A stretch of 7,108 nt of DNA from Pseudomonadales bacterium (lineage in GTDB: Bacteria > Pseudomonadota > Gammaproteobacteria > Pseudomonadales > Azotimanducaceae). Positions 1 to 6,254 of this stretch are shown in pieces (position 1 is the stretch's first letter; each line of letters starts with the position of its first letter). Below the pieces are notes generated by a model, which saw nothing but the letters and a program-made list of their open reading frames with translations, searched no databases and was not told where the DNA came from. The position numbers and the translations under genes were made by a program. The stretch covers positions 1 through 7,108 of the forward strand of contig JAQWQN010000234.1 of NCBI GenBank assembly GCA_029244465.1. The letters are read 5' to 3'.

Positions 1-1202
1 TCTGCATTCGCTAATGCTATCTCAGGGATGAACGGTGCCAACTCAGATACGACATCACTATTTGTCAGTTTCTTAATCGCTGCTTGCGCGTGATCCGACG
101 AAAGGGATAGGAGCTGTCTGATGAGTTGAGTTAGAAACTGTAGCCAGATTTCGGTCGTGGTGGTCGCTGGTTCAATACTGCAGTCGACAATTGCTTGCAA
201 ACTATTCGTTTGGTTCGCCTGGCGTTGCAGATGCGAGATACAACTGGTTTTACCAAGCCCTGGACCACCGACCAAGTTGGCGAAGAGAACCTCACCGTTG
301 CCGCTTCGCTCCAACAAGTCTGCTAGTTGGCCTAATACATCAGTACGACCGTAGAGTTTTTGTGGAATGACAATTTGCGCGACGCGATCGGTCGTGCCTG
401 GTTTAAAATCGACAGATTTGTCTTGCTCCTCACCCTTAGCAAGGTCATCTAAAACCGCTTGTGCAGATTGATATCGCTTCTCAGGGTGCTTATCCAGAAG
501 TTTAGTGACGATCAAGTTGAGCCATAGTGGCGCTCTACTCTTGGTGTCCTCTAGGGATGGGGTTGGGAGCGCGATATGTGCGTGAATTAACTCTAGTGGG
601 TCAGTGTGGGTGAATGGCGGTTGATCGGCGAAGAGTTCAAAGAGGGTTGCGCCCAAGGAATACAAATCTGCCCGTTGATCGACGGTACGATTGACTCGAC
701 CAGTCTGCTCGGGAGAAATGTAGGGTAGGGTGCCAGTCAGAAGTTCTTCACCAGGTTGGGTCCACGTCGCTAGCGTCGCCAACCCGAAATCAATAATTTT
801 TGCTTCATAGTCACCGTCTTCGCTTTTCCGTAAGACCAGGTTAGCTGGATTGATGTCACGATGAATGACCCCTTCCTCGTGTATAGAAGTTAAGGCGGTG
901 ACGATAGCGATGGCGATCTCGAGCCGAGTAGTTAATGAAAAAGCATCGTCCTGGCAGTGCTCCCTAAGAGATCGAAATCCCTCGTCGGCGAACACGAGTT
1001 CATAACGTTGTGGGTCAAAACTAAGGGGGCGACAGACGTATGGGCTGACCAATGACTGAAGGAGGTCGTATTCGCGCTGATAACGCACGATTGCGCTTGG
1101 TGTTTGAGCGGTCGGTTTCAGGCGCTTTGTTATCGTCGGTGTTTTCGACTGGCACGAAACACTAACTATAGTGCTCGTGCTCTCGTAGATAAGTTCTGAC
1201 AT
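1..1202 (-). CDS. Ser/Thr protein kinase with AAA-type ATPase domain, PknK/HstK-like multidomain sensor (C-terminus outside window)
   Basis: Cytoplasmic signalling kinase, of which the first 400 residues are visible. The frame stays open to the window edge. Residues about 4-200 form a protein kinase domain: likely ATP-anchoring Lys26 (TKRLKP), catalytic loop HRDINPAN at 114-121, metal-binding DFG at 138-140, and the activation-segment motif YISPEQTGR at 161-169, typical of the large PknK/HstK-like kinases. The glycine-rich loop is degenerate (IYESTSTIV, 5-13), which I recall as normal in this group. After a linker, the YGRTDVL motif (284-290) and a Walker A motif GGPGLGKTS (312-320) open an AAA_16-type ATPase domain. 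Relatives are often 1,300-2,000 residues long and go on to GAF and histidine-kinase domains; that part is inferred. The ATG is chosen because an in-frame TAG lies just upstream. No good Shine-Dalgarno is seen. It follows the response regulator by 24 bases and is probably co-transcribed with it. Confidence 0.93.
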   Translation of the reverse strand, partial: MSELIYESTSTIVSVSCQSKTPTITKRLKPTAQTPSAIVRYQREYDLLQSLVSPYVCRPLSFDPQRYELVFADEGFRSLREHCQDDAFSLTTRLEIAIAIVTALTSIHEEGVIHRDINPANLVLRKSEDGDYEAKIIDFGLATLATWTQPGEELLTGTLPYISPEQTGRVNRTVDQRADLYSLGATLFELFADQPPFTHTDPLELIHAHIALPTPSLEDTKSRAPLWLNLIVTKLLDKHPEKRYQSAQAVLDDLAKGEEQDKSVDFKPGTTDRVAQIVIPQKLYGRTDVLGQLADLLERSGNGEVLFANLVGGPGLGKTSCISHLQRQANQTNSLQAIVDCSIEPATTTTEIWLQFLTQLIRQLLSLSSDHAQAAIKKLTNSDVVSELAPFIPEIALANA

Positions 1203-1204
1203 CA

Positions 1205-1217
1205 GGCTCTATGAGCC
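1205..1217 (-). promoter_or_regulatory. Small hairpin over the kinase ribosome-binding region
   Basis: A perfect 5-bp inverted repeat, GGCTC-TAT-GAGCC, fills the space where the Shine-Dalgarno of the kinase gene should be, two bases before its ATG. As RNA it could hold translation of the kinase below that of the regulator. It is short, so chance is a real alternative. Confidence 0.25.
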
Positions 1218-1226
1218 GGTTTGAGC

Positions 1227-1934
1227 TTAGGCCACTTCGGGCGTGAACAAGTACCCCGTGCCATGGATCGTCGCAATGATCTTGGCGTTAGAGGCACGCT
1301 CGCCAAACTTCTTACGAAGTTGACCCACAAGTACGTCGATGTAACGGTCATCCGGAAACCATTCTCGGTTGCGGATGCGGTTCATCAGTTGATCACGATT
1401 CATAACCTCTCCCGCTTGTTCCATAAATGCCAAAAGCAGTTGGTATTCGCCAGCGGAGAGTTGGACCGGGTGCTCTTCGGGTGACGTCAGCTCTCGTTTG
1501 TTGAGGTCAAGACGCCAGCCGTTGAAATTTCGAGTGTGTTTACTTGTGCGTTGAAGCTGCTGCAAGTGCACGCGCCGGATCAAATTTCGAGCGCGGCTAA
1601 GGAGTTCTCGAGGATCGAAGGGCTTGGTAACGTAGTCGTCAGCCCCTGATTCGAGCCCTAGAATGCGATCAATTTGGTCGTGCTTAGACGTAACGAGAAT
1701 AATACCGATGTCTGATGTCACTCGAAGCTCACGGGTCAACGTCAAGCCATCTTTGCCAGGAAGCCTGATATCGAGGAGGACCAAGATAACATCAGAGTCT
1801 TTGACGATATTTTGCACCTCATCGCCAGAGTCGGTTGAGGAAACACGAAATCCCTCATCTTCAAAATATGAGACTAGTTGCTCACGAGTGATAGGCTCGT
1901 CTTCAACGATTAGTATATGTTCTGCTTCGTTCAT
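1227..1934 (-). CDS. OmpR-family response regulator, ArcA/TorR-like
   Basis: DNA-binding two-component response regulator of 235 residues, the usual length. The receiver domain (about 6-120) has the acidic pair Glu11-Asp12, phosphoacceptor Asp55 in LLDIRLPGKDG, switch Thr82 and Lys104 in TKPF. The stretch ILGLESGADDYVTKPFDPRE closely resembles ArcA and TorR. The C-terminal winged-helix domain (about 135-232) includes the LSAGEYQLLLAF segment, the recognition region DDRYIDVLVGQLRKKF and the closing HGTGYLF. The ATG at 1934 is preferred over an upstream in-frame start at 1970 because an AAAAGGA Shine-Dalgarno lies 9 bases before it and the receiver motif follows at once. It is the first gene of an operon with the kinase and is divergent from the yheU-like gene. 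Subfamily is clear; the regulon is unknown, so I do not assign arcA or torR. Confidence 0.95.
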   Translation of the reverse strand: MNEAEHILIVEDEPITREQLVSYFEDEGFRVSSTDSGDEVQNIVKDSDVILVLLDIRLPGKDGLTLTRELRVTSDIGIILVTSKHDQIDRILGLESGADDYVTKPFDPRELLSRARNLIRRVHLQQLQRTSKHTRNFNGWRLDLNKRELTSPEEHPVQLSAGEYQLLLAFMEQAGEVMNRDQLMNRIRNREWFPDDRYIDVLVGQLRKKFGERASNAKIIATIHGTGYLFTPEVA

Positions 1935-1935
1935 A

Positions 1936-1955
1936 GTTCCCAGTCCTTTTGGAAC
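1936..1955 (-). promoter_or_regulatory. Shine-Dalgarno of the response regulator in the loop of a 5-bp hairpin
   Basis: Read on the minus strand, GTTCC and GGAAC flank the AAAAGGA Shine-Dalgarno, and the right arm ends one base from the ATG. The Shine-Dalgarno decides the start at 1934. The hairpin is short and its role is speculative. Confidence 0.35.
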
Positions 1956-1970
1956 GGTAGGTCGGTACAC

Positions 1971-1994
1971 TGCGTTACGGAGCGCAGTAACGCA
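1971..1994. promoter_or_regulatory. Inverted repeat TGCGTTAC-N8-GTAACGCA, candidate operator
   Basis: Two perfect 8-base arms (1971-1978 and 1987-1994) are separated by 8 bases, so the half-site centres are 16 bp apart, between one and two helical turns. The repeat lies in the 122-bp divergent region between the response regulator and the yheU-like gene. A second, competing pairing CTGCG/CGCAG (1970-1974 with 1983-1987) is nested in it. It could be a dimer-binding operator, perhaps for the adjacent regulator itself, or a hairpin in the leader of the regulator mRNA. No T-run follows on either strand, so it does not look like an intrinsic terminator. Confidence 0.5.
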
Positions 1995-1998
1995 CTAC

Positions 1999-2030
1999 GT
2001 ATTAGAAAACTCAAGAATTGAACTGTCGCA
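1999..2030 (-). promoter_or_regulatory. Possible sigma70 promoter for the regulator-kinase operon
   Basis: On the minus strand a TTGCGA element (2025-2030 on plus) is followed 17 bases later by TTTCTA, which overlaps a TAATAC box (1999-2004). Either could serve as a -10. Transcription would then begin near 1990, inside the inverted repeat, which would suit repression or autoregulation. The match to consensus is modest. Confidence 0.3.
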
Positions 2031-2056
2031 ATGAGGAATGCATCACATCTCAGCCT

Positions 2057-2263
2057 ATGATTGAAATACCTTATCAATCTCTTTCCGCAGGCGCCTTGGT
2101 TGGTGTCATCGATACCTTCGTGCTTAGGGAAGGCACGGATTACGGCCATCGCGACATAGATCTGGATGAAAAACGTGATCGAGTGCTGAAAATGCTCCAA
2201 GCAGGCCACGCGATCATCCGATACTTTCCCGAAAACGAACACATCGAGATTGAATTGGTCTAG
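2057..2263 (+). CDS. yheU: YheU family protein (UPF0270)
   Basis: Small soluble protein of 68 residues, close to the length of E. coli YheU (72). The family signature is plain: an N-terminal IPYQSL segment, then FVLREGTDYG at about residues 21-30, an acidic helix (DLDEKRDRVLKML) and a C-terminal strand after the QAGHAIIRY segment. The biochemical function of the family is unknown. The ATG at 2057 is chosen because it puts the IP motif at residues 4-5, as in relatives. The frame can be extended back to a TTG at 2018. No Shine-Dalgarno stands at a normal distance; a GAGGA lies about 19 bases upstream. The gene is divergent from the response regulator and shares its control region. In E. coli yheU sits in a different neighbourhood, so this context gives no clue to function. 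Confidence 0.9.
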   Translation: MIEIPYQSLSAGALVGVIDTFVLREGTDYGHRDIDLDEKRDRVLKMLQAGHAIIRYFPENEHIEIELV

Positions 2264-2275
2264 CTGCCAAAATGC

Positions 2276-2479
2276 GTGTTTATGTTTGCTAATCGCAAAG
2301 CAACTCGATATCTCGATCGGATTCTAGTCGACAACAATCGTGGCTCGTTCCTGGTCTCGATAGCTGGTACCGGTAGGGCTGTAGTCGAAGGTTACCAACA
2401 GCAGAACTCAACGCGGGTGCAAACTCGGTTTGGACAGGTGCTAGCGACCGTGGAGTTTATGACACTAGGAGCGATGTGA
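2276..2479 (+). CDS. Doubtful small ORF, no recognised family
   Basis: A 67-codon frame starting with GTG (or ATG at 2282, 65 codons), 12 bases after the yheU stop and in the same phase. The product would be soluble and basic at its start (FANRKATRYLDRIL), with a middle segment FLVSIAGTGRAVVEG. I recognise no domain, signal peptide or membrane segment. No Shine-Dalgarno precedes it, and codons such as CTA, AGG and ATA are more frequent than in the neighbouring genes. That argues for chance or for decayed sequence. Its position could fit a second gene of a yheU operon. Confidence 0.2.
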   Translation: MFMFANRKATRYLDRILVDNNRGSFLVSIAGTGRAVVEGYQQQNSTRVQTRFGQVLATVEFMTLGAM

Positions 2480-2618
2480 ACCGCGGTTGCTGCAGTAATT
2501 GTTGGTGCGAGTGCTCCTCTTGTTAGATGCTTGGATGAAGAGGTTATAGCAGCCGTTTTCATCGCCAAAGGAACTTATTGTAAGGTCCGACGGAAAGTCC
2601 AACTGAAGGTCAAGCAAG

Positions 2619-2649
2619 GTATAGTGCGGAAATTCTTGCAGTATAGTGC
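2619..2649 (+). repeat. Direct repeat GTATAGTGC, two copies 22 bp apart
   Basis: Identical 9-mers at 2619-2627 and 2641-2649 stand on the same helix face, about two turns apart, 77-107 bases before the receptor ATG. This spacing suits a transcription factor binding as two dimers or as a tandem dimer upstream of a promoter. Each copy contains TATAGT, which also resembles a -10 box, but neither has a convincing -35 at the right distance. Confidence 0.35.
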
Positions 2650-2668
2650 TCGGCGTCGTCAGGTGTCG

Positions 2669-2697
2669 TTGAAAGTTCGTTAGACGCAAGGTAAGGT
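2669..2697 (+). promoter_or_regulatory. Possible sigma70 promoter for the TonB receptor
   Basis: TTGAAA (2669-2674, five of six consensus bases) is followed after 17 bases by TAAGGT (2692-2697, three of six). Transcription would start near 2704 and leave a leader of about 20 bases before the ATG at 2726. The weak -10 would suit activator dependence, in line with the direct repeat just upstream. Confidence 0.3.
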
Positions 2698-2725
2698 TCC
2701 GCGTTTTACGTTGTGGCCTATAGCT

Positions 2726-4774
2726 ATGAATTTACGATCAAAGCTGCGCGCTCAGGGAGCCTGTCTAACGCTCACCTTGATAGCGGCGGGTGTGGCGAAC
2801 GGGGCCGGTCCGGATGCACTAATCGAAGAGGTTGTTGTTGTTGCATCTTCTAGTATTCAGGCTCGGCTGGGTGACACGGGCAGTAGTTCAGTTCTTTTGG
2901 CGGAAGAAATCAGAAACATCGGCGCCACGCATATAAATGAAACATTGGCCCGTGTGCCGGGTGTTTGGATCTCACGTGGCAGTGGTCAAGAACATTTGTC
3001 CGCGATCCGCTCTGCGGTCTATACCGGAGCGGGTGCTTGTGGTGAGTTCAGCTACCTTGAAAACGGAATTCCGCTGCGTCCAGCCGGGTTCTGCAATATC
3101 AACAATCTATTTGAAGCCAATACAGAGCAAGCTCAAGCGATCGAAGTCTGGCGTGGCCCGGCAAGCGCGGTGCTTGGTGGCAACGCTTTGCATGGTGCAA
3201 TCAATGTTGTAACGCCAGTGCCTGAAGGGTTAGGTTTTTCCATAGAAGGTGGCCCGTATGACTTTTACCGCACACAGGCTTGGGGTGGTGTGGAACGCGG
3301 TGATCACCAAATTGGTGCGAGTTTCGTGACTACGTCCTCCAACGGCTATCGTGACGAAACTGGCTACGAACAGCAGAAGCTCCACATAGCACACCTAACA
3401 GAGGTTGGTGGCTGGGCAATGCGCAACTCCCTTACCGCAACCAATCTTAATCAGGAAACAGGCGGTTTTGTGCCCGGTTTCGAAGCCTATGATGATGGCG
3501 ACCTGCGTGATACTAATCCAAACCCAGAGGCTTATCGTGATGCGTGGTCATTGCGCGCGAGCTCGCAGCTTACTAAAGATGCTTGGGTCCTCAAACCATA
3601 CTTACGTCGTTCCCAGATGCGGTTCTTACAACATTTTTTACCCGGCCAGCCTCTGGAAGAGAATGAACAAACGAGTGTTGGTTTAATCGCTGAGCGCTCC
3701 TATGAGTTTGATAGCGTAGGTTTTGTCGCAGGCACACATATCGAATACATGACCGGGGCGCTGCGAGAATTTCAAGCAGAGCCAACCGCGGGAAGCGCGT
3801 TTATTGTGGCAACGCGACCATCGGGTTTGCATTACGATTACGACGTAGATTCCTTGATGGCAGCGGCTTATTACAATCTGACAAAGGATTTTACGGAGCG
3901 AACACGTCTTATTCATAGCCTACGCTTAGAACATCTAGCCTACGATTACGACAATCACCATCTCGTGGGCAATACCCGTGACGATGGGAGCAATTGCGGG
4001 TTTGGTGGCTGTTTATATACACGGCCTGCTAGTCGTGACGATAGTTTCACTAACGTTGGCGTTCGGTTCGGGTTCGAAACCGATTTTGGTGACGATGTGC
4101 TATACGGCGCGATAAGTACCGGTTTTCGTCCTCCTCAAGCCACGGAATTATATCGTTTGCGTGGTGGGCAAGTCGTGGCCGATCTGGACAGCGAGGAGTT
4201 GAGTAGTGTTGAAGTAGGTTACAAGACACCTTTTCTCCAAGTGGCCATGTTTTATGAGCAGACGCGTAACCTCATTTTGCGCGATGCCGATGCATTCAAT
4301 ATTTCAAACGGAAAGACGGATACGTTCGGTTTTGAGATTGAAGGGTCTATTGAGTTTGGGACACACACGCTCAGTGTAGCAACCACGTTCGCTCGGCATC
4401 GATATGCCTTTGACCGCTTGGCGACCGGACGAGAGACGATTGAAGACGGAAACGAGATTGACACAGCACCGAGATGGCTAGGCAATATCCGGTGGCGAAC
4501 GGACGTGAGCGAAAGTTTGTCGAGTGAATTTGAACTATCGATGATTGGCGAGCATTACGTGAATGCTGCAAATACTGCGGAATATGACGGGCATCATGTT
4601 TTGCACTGGCGCGGCCAATATCAAGTCAGCGACAATCTCGTAACCTACGTCCGCTTGGTTAACGTCTTGGATGAGCGGTATGCAGATCGTGCTGATTTTG
4701 CGTTCGGCAGCTATCGCTATTTTCCTGCAATGCCGCGGCAACTGTATCTTGGTCTGCGTTACGATCTGCAATGA
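2726..4774 (+). CDS. TonB-dependent outer-membrane receptor, substrate unknown
   Basis: Gated outer-membrane channel of 682 residues that takes up a scarce ligand using TonB-ExbBD energy. Residues 1 to about 26 are a signal peptide: basic start, hydrophobic LTLTLIAAGVA, small residues before cleavage. A TonB-box-like EEVVVVA (34-40) follows. The plug domain spans about 45-165 (LARVPGVWISR, IRSAVYTGAG, VWRGPASAVLGGNALHGAINVVTP). The rest is the 22-strand barrel, with the conserved FRPPQATELYRL segment near 467-478 and a closing LVNVLDERYAD segment. Cys105 and Cys123 in the plug and Cys424/Cys429 in a probable surface loop could form disulfides. The last residue is Gln, not the usual aromatic residue. 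The stop is doubled (TGA TAG). ATG at 2726 is chosen over an upstream TTG at 2711 because it gives a clean signal peptide; no clear Shine-Dalgarno is seen. No neighbour reveals the ligand. Confidence 0.93.
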   Translation: MNLRSKLRAQGACLTLTLIAAGVANGAGPDALIEEVVVVASSSIQARLGDTGSSSVLLAEEIRNIGATHINETLARVPGVWISRGSGQEHLSAIRSAVYTGAGACGEFSYLENGIPLRPAGFCNINNLFEANTEQAQAIEVWRGPASAVLGGNALHGAINVVTPVPEGLGFSIEGGPYDFYRTQAWGGVERGDHQIGASFVTTSSNGYRDETGYEQQKLHIAHLTEVGGWAMRNSLTATNLNQETGGFVPGFEAYDDGDLRDTNPNPEAYRDAWSLRASSQLTKDAWVLKPYLRRSQMRFLQHFLPGQPLEENEQTSVGLIAERSYEFDSVGFVAGTHIEYMTGALREFQAEPTAGSAFIVATRPSGLHYDYDVDSLMAAAYYNLTKDFTERTRLIHSLRLEHLAYDYDNHHLVGNTRDDGSNCGFGGCLYTRPASRDDSFTNVGVRFGFETDFGDDVLYGAISTGFRPPQATELYRLRGGQVVADLDSEELSSVEVGYKTPFLQVAMFYEQTRNLILRDADAFNISNGKTDTFGFEIEGSIEFGTHTLSVATTFARHRYAFDRLATGRETIEDGNEIDTAPRWLGNIRWRTDVSESLSSEFELSMIGEHYVNAANTAEYDGHHVLHWRGQYQVSDNLVTYVRLVNVLDERYADRADFAFGSYRYFPAMPRQLYLGLRYDLQ

Positions 4775-4832
4775 TAGCGTCGTTGTCTTGAGAGTGAAGA
4801 CTTGGGCCGGGTCATCCTAAACGCTGACATTC

Positions 4833-4837
4833 GAGGG
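4833..4837 (+). promoter_or_regulatory. Ribosome-binding site of ppnN
   Basis: GAGGG stands 5 bases before the ATG at 4843 and supports that start. The 68-base gap after the receptor gene shows no convincing terminator or promoter. Confidence 0.55.
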
Positions 4838-4842
4838 TCCGA

Positions 4843-6219
4843 ATGGAGAAGATCGACATTGAGGTGAGCCCTAAAGGGAACCTGGAGCTGCTTTCACAGC
4901 GGGAGGTGACCGCGCTGACTCATGGTGCTCAGCACGATACGCTTCAAGACCTGTTCCGACGTTGTTCGCTAGCCGTTCTAAATACCGGGAATGAATCTGA
5001 CGACGCAGCCGCGATTCTGGATGCGTATCAGGATTTTTCGATCGAGGTTACCCAACGTACGCGCGGGCTGCAGTTGCATATCGTCAACGGTCCTTCCACA
5101 GCACTTGTGGACGGCCGTATGGTGGAAGGTATTCGCCAGCACTTGTTCGCGGTTCTGCGCGACATCGTCCACCTTGGATCAGAGATTTTCGATGCAAATC
5201 GGTACGATCTGTCGTCGAGCGAAGGTATTACCAGCGCCGTCTTTCAGATGTTGAAGCATGCGCGGGTCATGGCGCCGGGCAATCGGCCGAATTTGGTAGT
5301 TTGTTGGGGTGGTCACGCCATCTCGCGTGAGGAATACGACTATACCAAGGAGGTCGGTTATCAACTGGGTTTGCGCGGATTAGATATTTGTACTGGCTGC
5401 GGCCCTGGTGCTATGAAAGGACCAATGAAGGGCGCCGCTGTCGGACATGCCAAGCAGAGGGTGGATGTCTCCAGGTTTATTGGTCTTTCTGAGCCGGGCA
5501 TCATTGCTGCGGAACCGCCGAATCCGATGGTTAATCATCTGGTGGTGTTGCCTGATATTGAAAAACGTTTGGAAGCATTCGTACGTCTAGGCCATGGTAT
5601 CATTGTCTTCCCTGGCGGCGTTGGCACGGCGGAAGAAATTCTTTATCTGATGGGGGTATTGCTCGATAAACGCAATCTGGATTTACAGCTCCCCGTCATT
5701 TTTACAGGTCCCGCGAGCGCGGCTGATTATTTTCGAGAGATTGATGCGTTCTTGCGACTATTGTTTGGTAAAGACGTCGAAGGTAAGTATGAAATAATCA
5801 CTGGCGATTCGGGCGCAGTCGGCGAACTGATGAGCCGTGCTCTTGATCGTGTGCGACGGGATCGACAGCGTTCGGGTGACGCTTATTACTTCAATTGGCT
5901 AATGCAGATTCCTGAGGAACACCAACAGCCTTTTGTGGCGACGCACGAACGCGTTGCTGATTTGAGGCTCTGTTCGACCGACGACCCAGGTGCGTTAGCT
6001 GTTGGTGTGCGACGCGCGTTTTCAGCGATTGTATCTGGCAACGTAAAAGATGCCGGTATTAGAGCAATCAGAAAGCTCGGTCCGTTCAAATTGCAGGCGG
6101 ATGGTGTGTTAATAGATGCGCTAGATCGACTCTTACAGCAGTTTGTTGTACAGGGAAGAATGAAATTAAATGGTGAGTACGAGCCCTGCTACGAAGTGAC
6201 GCCACTTGACCCAAGTTAA
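4843..6219 (+). CDS. ppnN: Pyrimidine/purine nucleotide 5'-monophosphate nucleosidase PpnN (YgdH)
   Basis: Cytoplasmic enzyme that splits nucleoside 5'-monophosphates into the free base and ribose 5-phosphate, feeding nucleotide salvage. In E. coli it is stimulated by (p)ppGpp. The product has 458 residues against 454 in E. coli and aligns from end to end by recall: an N-terminal PpnN-specific domain (about 1-140, with LFRRCSLAVLN and LFAVLRDI), a central LOG/lysine-decarboxylase-like Rossmann domain (about 145-335) and a C-terminal domain (about 340-455, with GDAYYFNW and AIVSGNVKDAGIRAI). Active-site motifs are intact: CWGGH at 154-158, GCGPGAM at 185-191, and PGGVGTAEE at 257-265, the nucleotide-binding hallmark of LOG proteins. 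The start is supported by a GAGGG ribosome-binding site. The next gene, ccmA, begins 35 bases after the stop without an obvious terminator, so co-transcription is possible. Confidence 0.96.
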   Translation: MEKIDIEVSPKGNLELLSQREVTALTHGAQHDTLQDLFRRCSLAVLNTGNESDDAAAILDAYQDFSIEVTQRTRGLQLHIVNGPSTALVDGRMVEGIRQHLFAVLRDIVHLGSEIFDANRYDLSSSEGITSAVFQMLKHARVMAPGNRPNLVVCWGGHAISREEYDYTKEVGYQLGLRGLDICTGCGPGAMKGPMKGAAVGHAKQRVDVSRFIGLSEPGIIAAEPPNPMVNHLVVLPDIEKRLEAFVRLGHGIIVFPGGVGTAEEILYLMGVLLDKRNLDLQLPVIFTGPASAADYFREIDAFLRLLFGKDVEGKYEIITGDSGAVGELMSRALDRVRRDRQRSGDAYYFNWLMQIPEEHQQPFVATHERVADLRLCSTDDPGALAVGVRRAFSAIVSGNVKDAGIRAIRKLGPFKLQADGVLIDALDRLLQQFVVQGRMKLNGEYEPCYEVTPLDPS

Positions 6220-6254
6220 CGGGTTGGACGGGGAGTATTGGGTGAAGCAAATAG

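Larger units (their letters stand above)
2264..2725. other. Intergenic stretch of about 460 bases with no recognised gene
   Basis: Between the yheU-like gene and the TonB receptor I recognise no protein family or RNA family. On the plus strand the phase of yheU stays open except for a TGA at 2477 and a TAG at 2681. This gives two 67-codon stretches, the second without an ATG. The exactly antisense frame is open from the receptor start back to about 2465, also without an ATG. The right part (2619-2725) holds a direct repeat and a possible promoter for the receptor. No terminator with a T-run is visible after yheU, and I could not match a cobalamin or TPP riboswitch core by eye. Confidence 0.5.

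Noticed and set aside
157..354. Plus-strand ORF over the kinase gene, and the many similar antisense ORFs over the receptor, ppnN and ccmA
   Set aside because: They are shadows of well-supported genes, with no family resemblance and no ribosome-binding sites of note.
1167..1177. The 11-mer TATAGTGCTCG shared with the receptor upstream region (2642-2652)
   Set aside because: It lies inside the kinase coding sequence, and several 11-base matches are expected by chance in a window of this size.
1227..1970. Longer response regulator starting at 1970
   Set aside because: The extra 12 residues precede the receiver motif without family support, and the good Shine-Dalgarno belongs to the ATG at 1934.
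2285..2299. Hairpin TTTGC-TAATC-GCAAA after yheU as a terminator
   Set aside because: The stem is only 5 bp and AT-rich, and no T-run follows on either strand.
2465..2689. Minus-strand ORF antisense to the yheU-receptor gap
   Set aside because: It begins only at TTG, has no Shine-Dalgarno or known family, and its openness follows largely from the rarity of TTA, CTA and TCA codons on the plus strand. Kept only as part of the finding on that interval.
2480..2725. A cobalamin or TPP riboswitch ahead of the TonB receptor
   Set aside because: The conserved core boxes of either class were not found by eye. A covariance-model search would be decisive.
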